From: an uncultured Bacteroidota bacterium
GTDB lineage: Bacteria; Bacteroidota; Bacteroidia; Flavobacteriales; Flavobacteriaceae
Direction of reading: 5' to 3'
Assembly: GCA_903920835.1 (NCBI GenBank)
Contig: CAIXNQ010000002.1
Coordinates: 1-11,544 of the forward strand
Length of the DNA: 11,544 nt
Part shown: positions 1 through 7,084 of the stretch, piece by piece
Layout: each line of letters starts with the position of its first letter
Position numbering within the stretch: position 1 is the stretch's first letter
Notes under the pieces: generated by a model
Seen by the model: the letters and a program-made list of their open reading frames with translations, nothing else
What the model was told of the DNA's origin: nothing
Database searches by the model: none
Program-made: the position numbers and the translations under genes

Positions 1-1
1 A

Positions 2-667
2 GCAGGGATAATAAAACCAAAAACTCCGGTGGTTATTGGCGAATTTACCCCAGTAACAAAAACTGTTTTTGAACAAAAAGCCCATCTTGAACAAGCCGAA
101 ATTTATTTTGCATCAGAACTTATTAAGGAAGATTATCCTTGTGCTTTGTTGGGAGATTATCAGCAATACAATAAAAAAACCGTACTTCAAACTTTAAAAG
201 TTTTGAATGAAAAAGGAATGATTACCTCAACAGTAACCAATATCAAAAATGGATTTTTGAACGTGATTAAAAACACTGGACTTTTTGGCCGATGGCAACT
301 GCTGCAAAGTCAGCCTTTGGTTATTTGCGACACGGCTCACAATGCAGAGGGGCTATTAATCACTATGAAACAAATTCAAAAGCAAAATTTCGAAACGCTT
401 CATGTGGTATTGGGCATTGTTAATGATAAAGATTTAGGTTCGATTTTGCCTTTATTCCCAAAAGACGCAAAATATTATTTTTGCAAACCTGCAATTCCTC
501 GTGGTCTTGATGAAGCGGTTCTAAAAATGCAAGCAGAAAAACACGAATTAAATGGATCGTTATACCGCTCCGTTAAAGAAGCTTACGAAGACGCAATAAA
601 TAATGCTTCGTCAAGAGATTTTATATATATTGGCGGAAGCACTTTTGTTGTTGCAGAAATAATATAA
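2..667 (+). CDS. folC: FolC, folylpolyglutamate synthase / dihydrofolate synthase, C-terminal part (5' end outside window)
   Basis: This is an ATP-dependent Mur-ligase-family enzyme of the cytoplasm that joins L-glutamate to dihydropteroate and/or tetrahydrofolates. The reading frame is open to the window edge, and 221 codons are visible, roughly the second half of a family member of about 400-430 residues. The visible part opens with AGIIKPKTPVVIGE, a segment that lies mid-protein in FolC, so the in-frame GTG at 29 is not a start. Further on come the C-terminal-domain motif VICDTAHNAEG (about codons 107-117) and the GIVNDKD...LP...YYFCKPAIPRGLDE block, both typical of the FolC glutamate-ligase domain. 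The ATP-binding P-loop lies upstream and cannot be inspected. The stop is TAA at 665-667. No hairpin follows immediately, and the next element is the tRNA promoter. Whether it is mono- or bifunctional cannot be told from this half. Confidence 0.93.
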   Translation, partial: AGIIKPKTPVVIGEFTPVTKTVFEQKAHLEQAEIYFASELIKEDYPCALLGDYQQYNKKTVLQTLKVLNEKGMITSTVTNIKNGFLNVIKNTGLFGRWQLLQSQPLVICDTAHNAEGLLITMKQIQKQNFETLHVVLGIVNDKDLGSILPLFPKDAKYYFCKPAIPRGLDEAVLKMQAEKHELNGSLYRSVKEAYEDAINNASSRDFIYIGGSTFVVAEII

Positions 668-683
668 TTTTTTCTGGTTTTTA

Positions 684-714
684 TTTGCAGATATAAAAAA
701 CTAGCCTATATTTG
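684..714 (+). promoter_or_regulatory. Bacteroidota-type promoter of tRNA-Val
   Basis: TTTG at 684-687 (-33 element) and TATATTTG at 707-714 (-7 element) are separated by exactly 19 nt. This is a perfect match to the Bacteroidota consensus TTTG-N19-TAnnTTTG read by their primary sigma factor. The predicted transcription start is near 720, giving a leader of about 30 nt before the tRNA. It is the cleanest promoter in the window, as expected for a stable RNA gene. Confidence 0.85.
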
Positions 715-752
715 CATCCGCATTAAAGCAGTAATGACAAGATGCAAAAATA

Positions 753-827
753 GGGCGATTAGCTCAGTTGGTTCAGAGCATCTGGTTTACACCCAGAGGG
801 TCGGGGGTTCGAATCCCTCATCGCCCA
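753..827 (+). tRNA. tRNA-Val (anticodon UAC)
   Basis: This is a complete 75-nt cloverleaf. The acceptor stem GGGCGAT (753-759) pairs with ATCGCCC (820-826), with discriminator A at 827. The D-arm is AGCTCAGTTGGTTCAGAGC. The anticodon stem TCTGG/CCAGA encloses the loop TTTACAC, giving anticodon TAC, which reads GUA and probably other Val codons. The T-arm stem GGGGG/TCCCT-type pairing surrounds the invariant GTTCGAATC. The 3' CCA is not encoded, since the sequence continues CAA. A dedicated promoter upstream and a hairpin immediately downstream indicate a single-gene transcript. Confidence 0.97.
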
Positions 828-828
828 C

Positions 829-862
829 AAAAACTTCAACAGTAATGTTGGAGTTTTTTTTT
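829..862 (+). terminator. Rho-independent terminator of tRNA-Val
   Basis: The stem AAAACTTCAAC / GTTGGAGTTTT (one G-U pair) has the loop AGTAAT and runs directly into nine T residues (854-862). It starts only a couple of bases after the tRNA 3' end, consistent with short-trailer termination. Confidence 0.85.
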
Positions 863-999
863 ATGTCTTTTTTAATTGGCTTAATATTGTAATATTATCG
901 ATCAATCCGATATTATTTTAATTCTCAAAACTGTTGGTTGATTCTTATATAAAATGTTTTTTTGGATTTTATTTGTTTATATATCCAACACGGTCTCAT

Positions 1000-1032
1000 A
1001 AAAAAACGACTGCCAGTTATGACAGTCGTTTT
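1000..1032 (-). terminator. Rho-independent terminator of the M13 peptidase gene
   Basis: A 10-bp perfect stem AAAACGACTG (1003-1012) / CAGTCGTTTT (1023-1032) can extend inward by CA/TG. Read on the minus strand, it ends in a run of seven T (complement of 1000-1006) and lies about 20 bp beyond the stop codon of the M13 gene. On the plus strand the T-run is only four bases, so the main direction is minus. Confidence 0.85.
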
Positions 1033-1053
1033 CAATATTGTTTAGGTTTATAA

Positions 1054-3144
1054 TTACCAAATTTTAACACGTTTTTCTGGATCAACCCACATGCCATCTC
1101 CTTTTTTGATTTCAAATGCTTTTGCAAATGTATCTAAGTTTAATAATGGAACATATCCTCTGTATTGCGCTGGTGAATGTGGATCTGTTTTTACCTGATT
1201 CTTCAAAGCTTCATCACGAATTTTTCCTCTCCAAATTGTTGCCCAAGAAATAAACAATCGTTGTTCTGCAGTGTAACCATCAATCAAGCCGGGGTTTTTG
1301 TTTTCTTTTAGATACAATTGCAACCCATCATAAGCTGCATTTATACCTCCAAGATCTCCAATGTTTTCTCCCAAAGTAAACTTTCCATCAACATGAATTC
1401 CTGGCAATGGTTCTAGTGCCGAATATTGATCTGCTAAAGCAGCACCAAGAGCTGTAAATTGCTTCATATCATCTTCTGTCCACCAATCAACCAGATTTCC
1501 GTCGGCGTTATAAGTTGCACCTTCATCGTCAAATCCGTGAGAAATTTCGTGACCAATAACAGCGCCTATTCCACCATAATTTACTGCTTCGTCGGCTCTG
1601 TAATCATAGAAAGGTGGTTGCAATATTGCTGCTGGAAATACAATTTCGTTATAGGAAGGATTGTAATAAGCATTTACTGTCTGTGGCGACATTCCCCATT
1701 CGGTTTTGTCAACTGGTTTGCTCAATTTATCTAGGTCTTTTTTCCATTGCCATTGAGATACATTTCGTAAGTTGTCAAAATAGCTTCCGCCGTTTTCAGG
1801 ACTATTGATTACTAATGCTGAATAGTCTTCCCATTTGTCTGGATAACCAATTTTAATGGTTAATTTATCTAATTTTTCAATAGCTTTTATTTTTGTTGCT
1901 GCCGACATCCATGTCAAATTATTGATTCTGGCTTTATAGGCACGAATAATATTTTTAATCATGTTGAATGCTTTGGTTTTTGCTTCTGCTGGAAACATTT
2001 TTTCAACATACAATTTACCTAAAGCTTCTCCGACAGTTCCATTAACTACTTGAAGTGCTTTTTCGTGGCGAGGTCTTTGTTTTAAAGCTCCTGTTAATGT
2101 TTTTCCGTAAAACTCCCAGTTGGCAGTCTCGATTGTTGTTGATATTTGTCCCGCTGCACCACGCAACAACATCCAACGCATGTAAGCCTTCCAATCTTCA
2201 ACTTTGTTTTCAGTAAAAATAGTTTGCAATGCTGCCATATATCGCGGTTGAGAAACGATTATAGTATCAGCTTTTGCTACGCCAATAGTTTTTACATAAG
2301 CGCTCCAATCGATTGATGGCACCATTTTTTTCAAATCGGCTATGGCGGTTGGGTTGTATTGTTTCTTGCTATCACGACGCTCTACTCGATCAAGTCTTGG
2401 TTTTGACATTTGGATTTCGAGTGCCAATATTTTATCTGCATCAGCTTTGGCTTGTTCTGGAGTTTCGCCTAGATATTGCAACATTTTAGCCACATGAAGC
2501 ACGTATTTTTCTCTTTTTTCTTTTGAATCTTTTTCTTCTGAAACGTAATAATCTCTGTCAGGCAAACCTAGACTTCCTGGTCCAAGACTCACAACGTTTC
2601 TGTTGCTGTTTTTCTCGTCGGCTCCAATTCCGAAACCAAAGAAACCAACTCCGCCACCCACAGTTTCTTCATCCATCATTAATTTTTGTAAATCATTGAT
2701 GTTTTTCACGGAATTAATTTTGGCTAGATAAGGTTGCAAAGGTTTTATTCCTTGTTTGTTTCTCGCCACCGTGTCCATTGCCGACTTATAGACATTGATT
2801 GCCTTTCCTTGGTCAGTATTGGCTTTATATTTTGGATTTTTAGTAGCATCATTTAAAATTGCCAAAGCGTCTTTATCGGTGTTTTGACGCAATTCATCAA
2901 AACTTCCCCAACGGGTTTTATCGGCAGGAATAGGAGTGTTTTTTAACCAAGTTCCATTCACAAATTTGAAGAAATCGTCATTCGGTCTGATCGATTTGTC
3001 CATGTATTCTAAATTAAGACCTATTGGTTTCTTGGTTGCCATTTGGTCTTGTTTAGTTTCTTTTGTTTGTTGCGCATGCCCGTTGGATAAACCCAAAAGC
3101 AATAGCCCCCCGAGAATCATTTTTTTGTTTAAGTTGTTTTTCAT
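1054..3144 (-). CDS. Exported M13-family zinc endopeptidase (neprilysin/PepO type)
   Basis: This secreted or periplasmic metallo-endopeptidase is predicted to cut small peptides. ATG at 3144 gives 696 residues, a normal M13 length. The frame also opens six codons earlier at TTG (3162), but the ATG gives a compact signal peptide (KNNLNKK, hydrophobic MILGGLLLLGL, probable cleavage after GHA before QQ). No lipobox cysteine is present, so a type I signal is likely. All M13 landmarks are present: the substrate-binding NAYY (491-494), zinc motif HEISH (532-536), third ligand Glu593 with Asp597 in GENIGDLGG, His656 and Arg662 in DPHSPAQYR (transition-state and C-terminal-domain residues), and the conserved C-terminal Trp. 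The catalytic set is intact, so an active enzyme is expected. It is transcribed alone, with 225 bp separating it from the upstream kinase gene and a strong terminator downstream. The physiological substrate cannot be read from the sequence. Confidence 0.95.
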   Translation of the reverse strand: MKNNLNKKMILGGLLLLGLSNGHAQQTKETKQDQMATKKPIGLNLEYMDKSIRPNDDFFKFVNGTWLKNTPIPADKTRWGSFDELRQNTDKDALAILNDATKNPKYKANTDQGKAINVYKSAMDTVARNKQGIKPLQPYLAKINSVKNINDLQKLMMDEETVGGGVGFFGFGIGADEKNSNRNVVSLGPGSLGLPDRDYYVSEEKDSKEKREKYVLHVAKMLQYLGETPEQAKADADKILALEIQMSKPRLDRVERRDSKKQYNPTAIADLKKMVPSIDWSAYVKTIGVAKADTIIVSQPRYMAALQTIFTENKVEDWKAYMRWMLLRGAAGQISTTIETANWEFYGKTLTGALKQRPRHEKALQVVNGTVGEALGKLYVEKMFPAEAKTKAFNMIKNIIRAYKARINNLTWMSAATKIKAIEKLDKLTIKIGYPDKWEDYSALVINSPENGGSYFDNLRNVSQWQWKKDLDKLSKPVDKTEWGMSPQTVNAYYNPSYNEIVFPAAILQPPFYDYRADEAVNYGGIGAVIGHEISHGFDDEGATYNADGNLVDWWTEDDMKQFTALGAALADQYSALEPLPGIHVDGKFTLGENIGDLGGINAAYDGLQLYLKENKNPGLIDGYTAEQRLFISWATIWRGKIRDEALKNQVKTDPHSPAQYRGYVPLLNLDTFAKAFEIKKGDGMWVDPEKRVKIW

Positions 3145-3200
3145 TTTGAATATTTTTTTCAAAAATAATAAAGTTTTATTAATAGATATGTTTTTCAGGT

Positions 3201-3228
3201 CAAATATTGCTAAATGTATATTTTCAAA
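3201..3228 (-). promoter_or_regulatory. Possible promoter of the M13 peptidase gene
   Basis: On the minus strand TTTG (3225-3228) is followed after 16 nt by AATATTTG (3201-3208), a one-mismatch match to TAnnTTTG. The spacer is shorter than the usual 17-23 nt. It lies about 57 bp upstream of the ATG at 3144. The area is AT-rich, so a chance match is possible. Confidence 0.25.
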
Positions 3229-3306
3229 CTAATCTGAGATTTGTTTTTTGAAAATGAATTTGAATAAACGTATTCAACCTTTTGAAAGAAATTAAATTGA
3301 AATTAT

Positions 3307-3333
3307 AAAAGAACTCTCGTTTTAAAAGAGTTT
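3307..3333 (-). terminator. Weak terminator-like hairpin after the histidine kinase gene
   Basis: GAACTCT (3311-3317) and AGAGTTT (3327-3333) form a 7-bp stem with one G-U pair. On the minus strand the stem is followed by CTTTTAT, an imperfect U-tract. It sits about 40 bp past the kinase stop codon. Position and shape fit a leaky intrinsic terminator. Confidence 0.4.
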
Positions 3334-3369
3334 CACAAACTTTTTTTGAAGTTAATTTTTCAAGATGAT

Positions 3370-4524
3370 TTAAGAAGTTTTTTGTTTCTTAAACCCAATT
3401 TGAATGGTGGTGCCTTTTCCTACTTCGGATTGAAGGACTTTGATTTTGCCTTTGTGATATTCTTCAACTATACGTTTTGTTAGCGACAAACCAAGTCCCC
3501 AGCCTCTTTTTTTAGTAGTAAACCCGGGTTCAAAAACACGTTTGAATTGGTTTTTTGCAATGCCTTTTCCGTTATCGGTGACTTTAATTTTAATCAAATC
3601 GGGGTCAGATTCAATACGAATTTCTAGGTTTCCTTTGCCTTTCATGGCGTCTATAGCGTTTTTGACCAAGTTTTCAATGGTCCAACTGTGCAACGCCTGA
3701 TTGACCATCAAAATTACAGGCTCGTCAGGAGCAATAAACGAAAAATGCACTTGTTTAGAAAATCGTGACTGCAAATATTCATAAGCATTTTTAGTTTCTG
3801 CAATAATGTCGAGCGGTTCTAAAACGGGTTCTGAACCAATTTTTGAAAAACGATCTACAATGGTTTGCAGTCGGGCAATGTCCTTTTCAATCTCGGCAAC
3901 CATAGCAGGGTCAATTGCATCGGCTTTCATAATTTCGAGCCAACCAATCAATGATGACAATGGTGTGCCGATTTGGTGTGCGGTTTCTTTTGCCATTCCA
4001 GCCCAAAGTTTGTTTTGGGTCGCCATTTTAGTGCTCTTATAATAATTATAGACCAATGCGCCAAACAACACTATAATCAAAACCAATGCCACAGGATAAT
4101 ATTTCAGTTTGTTGAGCAAAACTGAATTTCCATAATAAAGATATTGAAATTTGCCCGGAACATATTCCATGGCTATGGGTTCGTTTTGGCTTTTCAGATT
4201 GGCTAGAAACGTACGTGATTTTGATTTGTTTTTCAATATTTCTTCGTCAACGTTTTTTGAATTAATAATCGAATCGTGCTCGGTGACTATAATCGGAATC
4301 GAAGCGTTCTGAATTATTTTGAGCGGCAAATCAATGTCGGTTGTGGCAACATCAGCTTTGTTGATGGTGGTTAGTGAGGTTGCCCAAAGCTCCATTTTGA
4401 TGCGTTCTTCGTTCTTAAAGATTTGGAAAAACGTATAAGTATTCCACAAAATTAAAGATACAATTACAAAAGAAGTAGCGATAATCAGCCAGCGGGTAGT
4501 GTTTCTTTTTTCTGTAAATTGCAT
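3370..4524 (-). CDS. Membrane-bound sensor histidine kinase, no adjacent response regulator
   Basis: This inner-membrane two-component sensor has 384 residues. Two membrane segments (about residues 13-33 and 143-162) bracket a small extracytoplasmic domain of about 110 residues with no family I recognise. No clear HAMP domain follows; a short linker leads straight to the H-box ETAHQIGTPLS with phospho-acceptor His183. The ATPase domain shows the N-box ENLVKNAIDAM (Asn289), G1 box DNGKGI (317-322), F-box FEPGFTTKK (331-339) and G2 box GWGLGLSLTK (341-350), all intact, so kinase activity is expected. Its start lies 48 bp after the thrC stop with no terminator between, suggesting co-transcription from the thrC promoter. 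No response regulator is encoded anywhere in the window, so it is an orphan kinase and its partner and signal are unknown. A weak hairpin follows. Confidence 0.93.
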   Translation of the reverse strand: MQFTEKRNTTRWLIIATSFVIVSLILWNTYTFFQIFKNEERIKMELWATSLTTINKADVATTDIDLPLKIIQNASIPIIVTEHDSIINSKNVDEEILKNKSKSRTFLANLKSQNEPIAMEYVPGKFQYLYYGNSVLLNKLKYYPVALVLIIVLFGALVYNYYKSTKMATQNKLWAGMAKETAHQIGTPLSSLIGWLEIMKADAIDPAMVAEIEKDIARLQTIVDRFSKIGSEPVLEPLDIIAETKNAYEYLQSRFSKQVHFSFIAPDEPVILMVNQALHSWTIENLVKNAIDAMKGKGNLEIRIESDPDLIKIKVTDNGKGIAKNQFKRVFEPGFTTKKRGWGLGLSLTKRIVEEYHKGKIKVLQSEVGKGTTIQIGFKKQKTS

Positions 4525-4572
4525 AGTTTTGAGGGGTGGTTAGGTTTAGAAATTGCAAATAAATCTTAATAA

Positions 4573-5862
4573 TTATTGCAACAAAAACTTTTTAAACTCA
4601 GAATAATTAGCGATTTTAATACTAACTTTTTCTTTATTCAAAACGCTTTCTATTTGAGTTGGCACAGCAAGTTGAATGCCTAAAACTGGTTCAACTACAT
4701 CTAAAAACTTAATTGGATGCGCCGTTTCTAACAAGAAACCAACGCTGTCTTGGTGTTTTTCCATCTCTTTAACCAATCCCAAATAGCCAACAGCCCCGTG
4801 AGGTTCGGCAACATAGCCAGAGGTTTTATGAATTAATTTCATTGCCTCAAGAGTTTCGTCATCTGTAAAAGAATAAGAAGAAAAGTCTTTTTGAAAAGCA
4901 TTCAAATCGTTGTTATAAAGCTCTTGAATACGAACAAAATTACTCGGATTGCCCACATCCATAGCGTTAGAAATTGTAGCTACTGATGGTTTTGCAGTAT
5001 ATTTTCCAGTAGCTAAAAACTGCGGCACCGTATCATTAGCATTGGTTGAAGCCACAAAATGAGATAGGGGTAAACCTATTTTTTTTGCAATAATTCCAGC
5101 ACAAATATTACCAAAATTACCACTCGGACAAGACGTAATCAAGGGTTTGTTCAGTTTCTTCAAGGCTTTATAAGCATAGAAAAAGTAAAACATTTGCGGC
5201 AACCAACGTGCAATATTTATCGAATTGGCGGAAGTCAAATTTTTATAAGTTAAATCTTCATCAAGAAAAGCCTTTTTCACCATGTCTTGGCAATCATCAA
5301 AAACGCCATCAATTTCTAGCGCAGTGATGTTTTGACCCAAGGTTGTCAACTGCCGTTCTTGAATATCGCTCACTTTTCCTGACGGATATAAAATAACAAC
5401 ATCAACACCTTTGACACCCAAAAAGCCACTAGCTACAGCACCACCCGTATCGCCTGATGTGGCTACAAGAACAGTGTTGGTTTGATTCTTATCTCTATTG
5501 AAATAAGCCAAACAACGCGACATAAATCGTGCGCCAACATCTTTAAAAGCCATGGTTGGACCATGAAACAATTCTAGCGAATATATATTCTCGTCAACAG
5601 CAACGACAGGAAAATCGAAACAGAGCGTTTCGGCAATAATTTGTTTTAAAACTTCTGTAGGAATTTCATCGCCAACAAAAGGCTGAATGCAATTAAAAGC
5701 AATTTCTTGATTGCTATAATTTTCAATTTGATTAAAAAAATCATTTGGTAAAACAGTAATAGATTCCGGAAAATACAAACCTCTATCGGGAGCTAAACCC
5801 TGAATAACGGCTTCTTGAAAAGATACTTTGTGGTTTGGATTGTTTAAACTGTAATACTGCAT
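4573..5862 (-). CDS. thrC: Threonine synthase
   Basis: This cytoplasmic PLP enzyme converts O-phospho-L-homoserine to L-threonine and phosphate, the last step of threonine synthesis. The 429 residues match the usual size of the bacterial form that begins with the short MxYYSLNNP-type N-terminus. The Schiff-base lysine is Lys107 in FHGPTMAFKDVGARF. Other landmarks are TSGDTGGA (135-142), NSINIARWLPQ (213-223), the cofactor-phosphate loop SGNFGN (247-252), and HGAVGYLG near the C-terminus. The ATG at 5862 yields the full conserved N-terminus. The gene is not flanked here by aspartokinase/homoserine dehydrogenase or homoserine kinase: its upstream neighbour is the divergent ppx-like gene and its downstream neighbour is a histidine kinase. 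A candidate promoter lies about 68-99 bp upstream. No attenuator-like leader peptide rich in Thr/Ile codons is evident in the short 5' region. Confidence 0.96.
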   Translation of the reverse strand: MQYYSLNNPNHKVSFQEAVIQGLAPDRGLYFPESITVLPNDFFNQIENYSNQEIAFNCIQPFVGDEIPTEVLKQIIAETLCFDFPVVAVDENIYSLELFHGPTMAFKDVGARFMSRCLAYFNRDKNQTNTVLVATSGDTGGAVASGFLGVKGVDVVILYPSGKVSDIQERQLTTLGQNITALEIDGVFDDCQDMVKKAFLDEDLTYKNLTSANSINIARWLPQMFYFFYAYKALKKLNKPLITSCPSGNFGNICAGIIAKKIGLPLSHFVASTNANDTVPQFLATGKYTAKPSVATISNAMDVGNPSNFVRIQELYNNDLNAFQKDFSSYSFTDDETLEAMKLIHKTSGYVAEPHGAVGYLGLVKEMEKHQDSVGFLLETAHPIKFLDVVEPVLGIQLAVPTQIESVLNKEKVSIKIANYSEFKKFLLQ

Positions 5863-5929
5863 AGTCTTGATTTATCAATTATTGGTTGATTCAAATTCAA
5901 CGAAATAACATCTAGATATTTTTTCGTGG

Positions 5930-5961
5930 TAAATATACTTGTTTTGACCTTTGCAATCAAA
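5930..5961 (-). promoter_or_regulatory. Candidate promoter of the thrC-kinase unit
   Basis: On the minus strand TTTG (complement of 5958-5961) is followed after 20 nt by TATATTTA (complement of 5930-5937), which matches TAnnTTTG except for the last base. The predicted start near 5923 gives a leader of about 60 nt to the thrC ATG. Spacing and position are good; the imperfect -7 box keeps confidence moderate. Confidence 0.5.
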
Positions 5962-6061
5962 ACCTTTTTTATGTGGCGAAAGTCTGGCTTGTTTGACTAT
6001 ATTTAGTACTTTAGCCAGCAGATAAAATTACTCAAATAAATTCACACTAAAATCATTTGAA

Positions 6062-6952
6062 TTGATTGTAATAAAAAAATATGCCGCCATTGATATTGGT
6101 TCAAACGCCATGCGATTGCTGATAACAAATATTGTGGAGCAAGATGGAATGGAAACGCAGTTCAGTAAAAGTTCGTTAGTTCGTGTTCCAATCAGGTTGG
6201 GGCAAGATGCGTTTACGGTGGGCGAAATCACTGAAGAAAATATCGACCGAATGACCGATGCTATGAAAGCTTATAAACTATTAATGAAAGTTCACAAGGT
6301 TGAAAAATATATGGCTTGTGCAACTTCGGCAATGAGAGAAGCCTATAACGGCAAAGAAGTTGTGGAGATTATCAGAGAACAATCAGGAATAGCCATTGAA
6401 ATAATTGACGGAAAGACAGAAGCCAATATTATTGCTTCAACGAATTTACACCAACTTATCGATTCAGAAAACACCTATCTTTACGTAGATGTTGGCGGTG
6501 GCAGCACCGAGTTTTCGCTTTTCTCAAACGGAAAAATTGTAGCTTCAAAATCATTTAAAGCAGGAACCGTTCGGTTGTTAAACGATGTGGTTAGCGATAT
6601 TGTTTGGCAAGAAATAGAGAAATGGATCAAACAAATTACCAAAGATTTTGAAAAAATATCCATCATTGGTTCGGGCGGAAACATCAATAAAATATTCAAA
6701 ATGTCGGGCAAGCATGAAGACAAACCCTTGTCATATATGTATCTTAATTCGCAATATTCTTTTCTAAATTCATTGAGTTACGAGCAGCGTGTTTCAGAAT
6801 TGGGTTTAAATCCAGATCGTGCCGACGTAATTATACCCGCATTAAAAGTCTATTTAAATGCCATGAAATGGAGTGGCGCAAGAAACATTTACGTTCCAAA
6901 AATCGGACTTGCAGACGGAATTGTAAAGGCTTTGTATTACAATAAAATTTGA
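6062..6952 (+). CDS. Ppx/GppA-family phosphatase, short form (exopolyphosphatase or pppGpp phosphohydrolase)
   Basis: This cytoplasmic member of the actin/ASKHA fold releases phosphate from polyphosphate chain ends or from pppGpp. It has 296 residues, the short single-module form without the C-terminal HD-like domain of E. coli Ppx (about 510 residues). Motifs in order are DIGSNAMRLL (11-20, phosphate loop 1), CATSAMREA (86-94), the probable catalytic Glu120 in DGKTEAN, DVGGGSTE (143-150, phosphate loop 2) and IIGSGGN (201-207). The start is a TTG. No in-frame ATG or GTG exists upstream before the stop at 6023-6025, and the next in-frame ATG lies inside the first motif. Only the TTG gives the MIxIKKYAAIDIGSN N-terminus expected for the family. 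It is divergent from thrC. A TATATTTA box at 5998-6005 could be its -7 element, but I see no good -33 element. Polyphosphate versus pppGpp preference cannot be decided from sequence. Confidence 0.9.
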   Translation: MIVIKKYAAIDIGSNAMRLLITNIVEQDGMETQFSKSSLVRVPIRLGQDAFTVGEITEENIDRMTDAMKAYKLLMKVHKVEKYMACATSAMREAYNGKEVVEIIREQSGIAIEIIDGKTEANIIASTNLHQLIDSENTYLYVDVGGGSTEFSLFSNGKIVASKSFKAGTVRLLNDVVSDIVWQEIEKWIKQITKDFEKISIIGSGGNINKIFKMSGKHEDKPLSYMYLNSQYSFLNSLSYEQRVSELGLNPDRADVIIPALKVYLNAMKWSGARNIYVPKIGLADGIVKALYYNKI

Positions 6953-6999
6953 ATCAGATTTTCAAACACCATAATTTCTCATCTTTTTCTGTTGAAAAC

Positions 7000-7029
7000 C
7001 TGAATAATTATACAAAAAAACTATTTTTG
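7000..7029 (+). promoter_or_regulatory. Candidate promoter of the M16 peptidase operon
   Basis: TATTTTTG at 7022-7029 is an exact TAnnTTTG -7 element. Nineteen nt upstream is CTG (7000-7002), one base off the TTG -33 core. The predicted start near 7036 leaves a leader of about 48 nt before the ATG at 7085. The strong -7 match, correct spacing and lack of a competing site support the call. Confidence 0.5.
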
Positions 7030-7084
7030 GCGTAACAAAAATTCTATTTAACAACTTATAGATTTATTTTAATTATTAATCTTT

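Noticed and set aside
29..667. GTG at 29 as the start of a 212-residue gene
   Set aside because: The frame remains open to the window edge, and the residues before it (AGIIKPKTP) belong to the FolC family, so this is a truncated gene rather than a start.
753..827. Integrated element using the tRNA-Val 3' end as an attachment site
   Set aside because: No direct repeat of the tRNA 3' end, no integrase and no foreign-looking genes are seen downstream within the window.
1459..1808. Open frames on the plus strand opposite the M13 peptidase gene
   Set aside because: They lie inside an intact, clearly conserved gene on the other strand and their translations have no recognisable domain. The same holds for antisense frames over the kinase, ppx and both M16 genes.
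3145..3162. TTG at 3162 as the M13 peptidase start
   Set aside because: It is in frame, but the ATG at 3144 gives a more typical signal peptide, and the TTG adds only six residues in an A/T homopolymer-rich stretch.
6959..7000. Terminator after the ppx-like gene formed by TTTTCAA and TTGAAAA
   Set aside because: The 7-bp arms are separated by about 26 nt and no U-tract follows, so it does not look like an intrinsic terminator.
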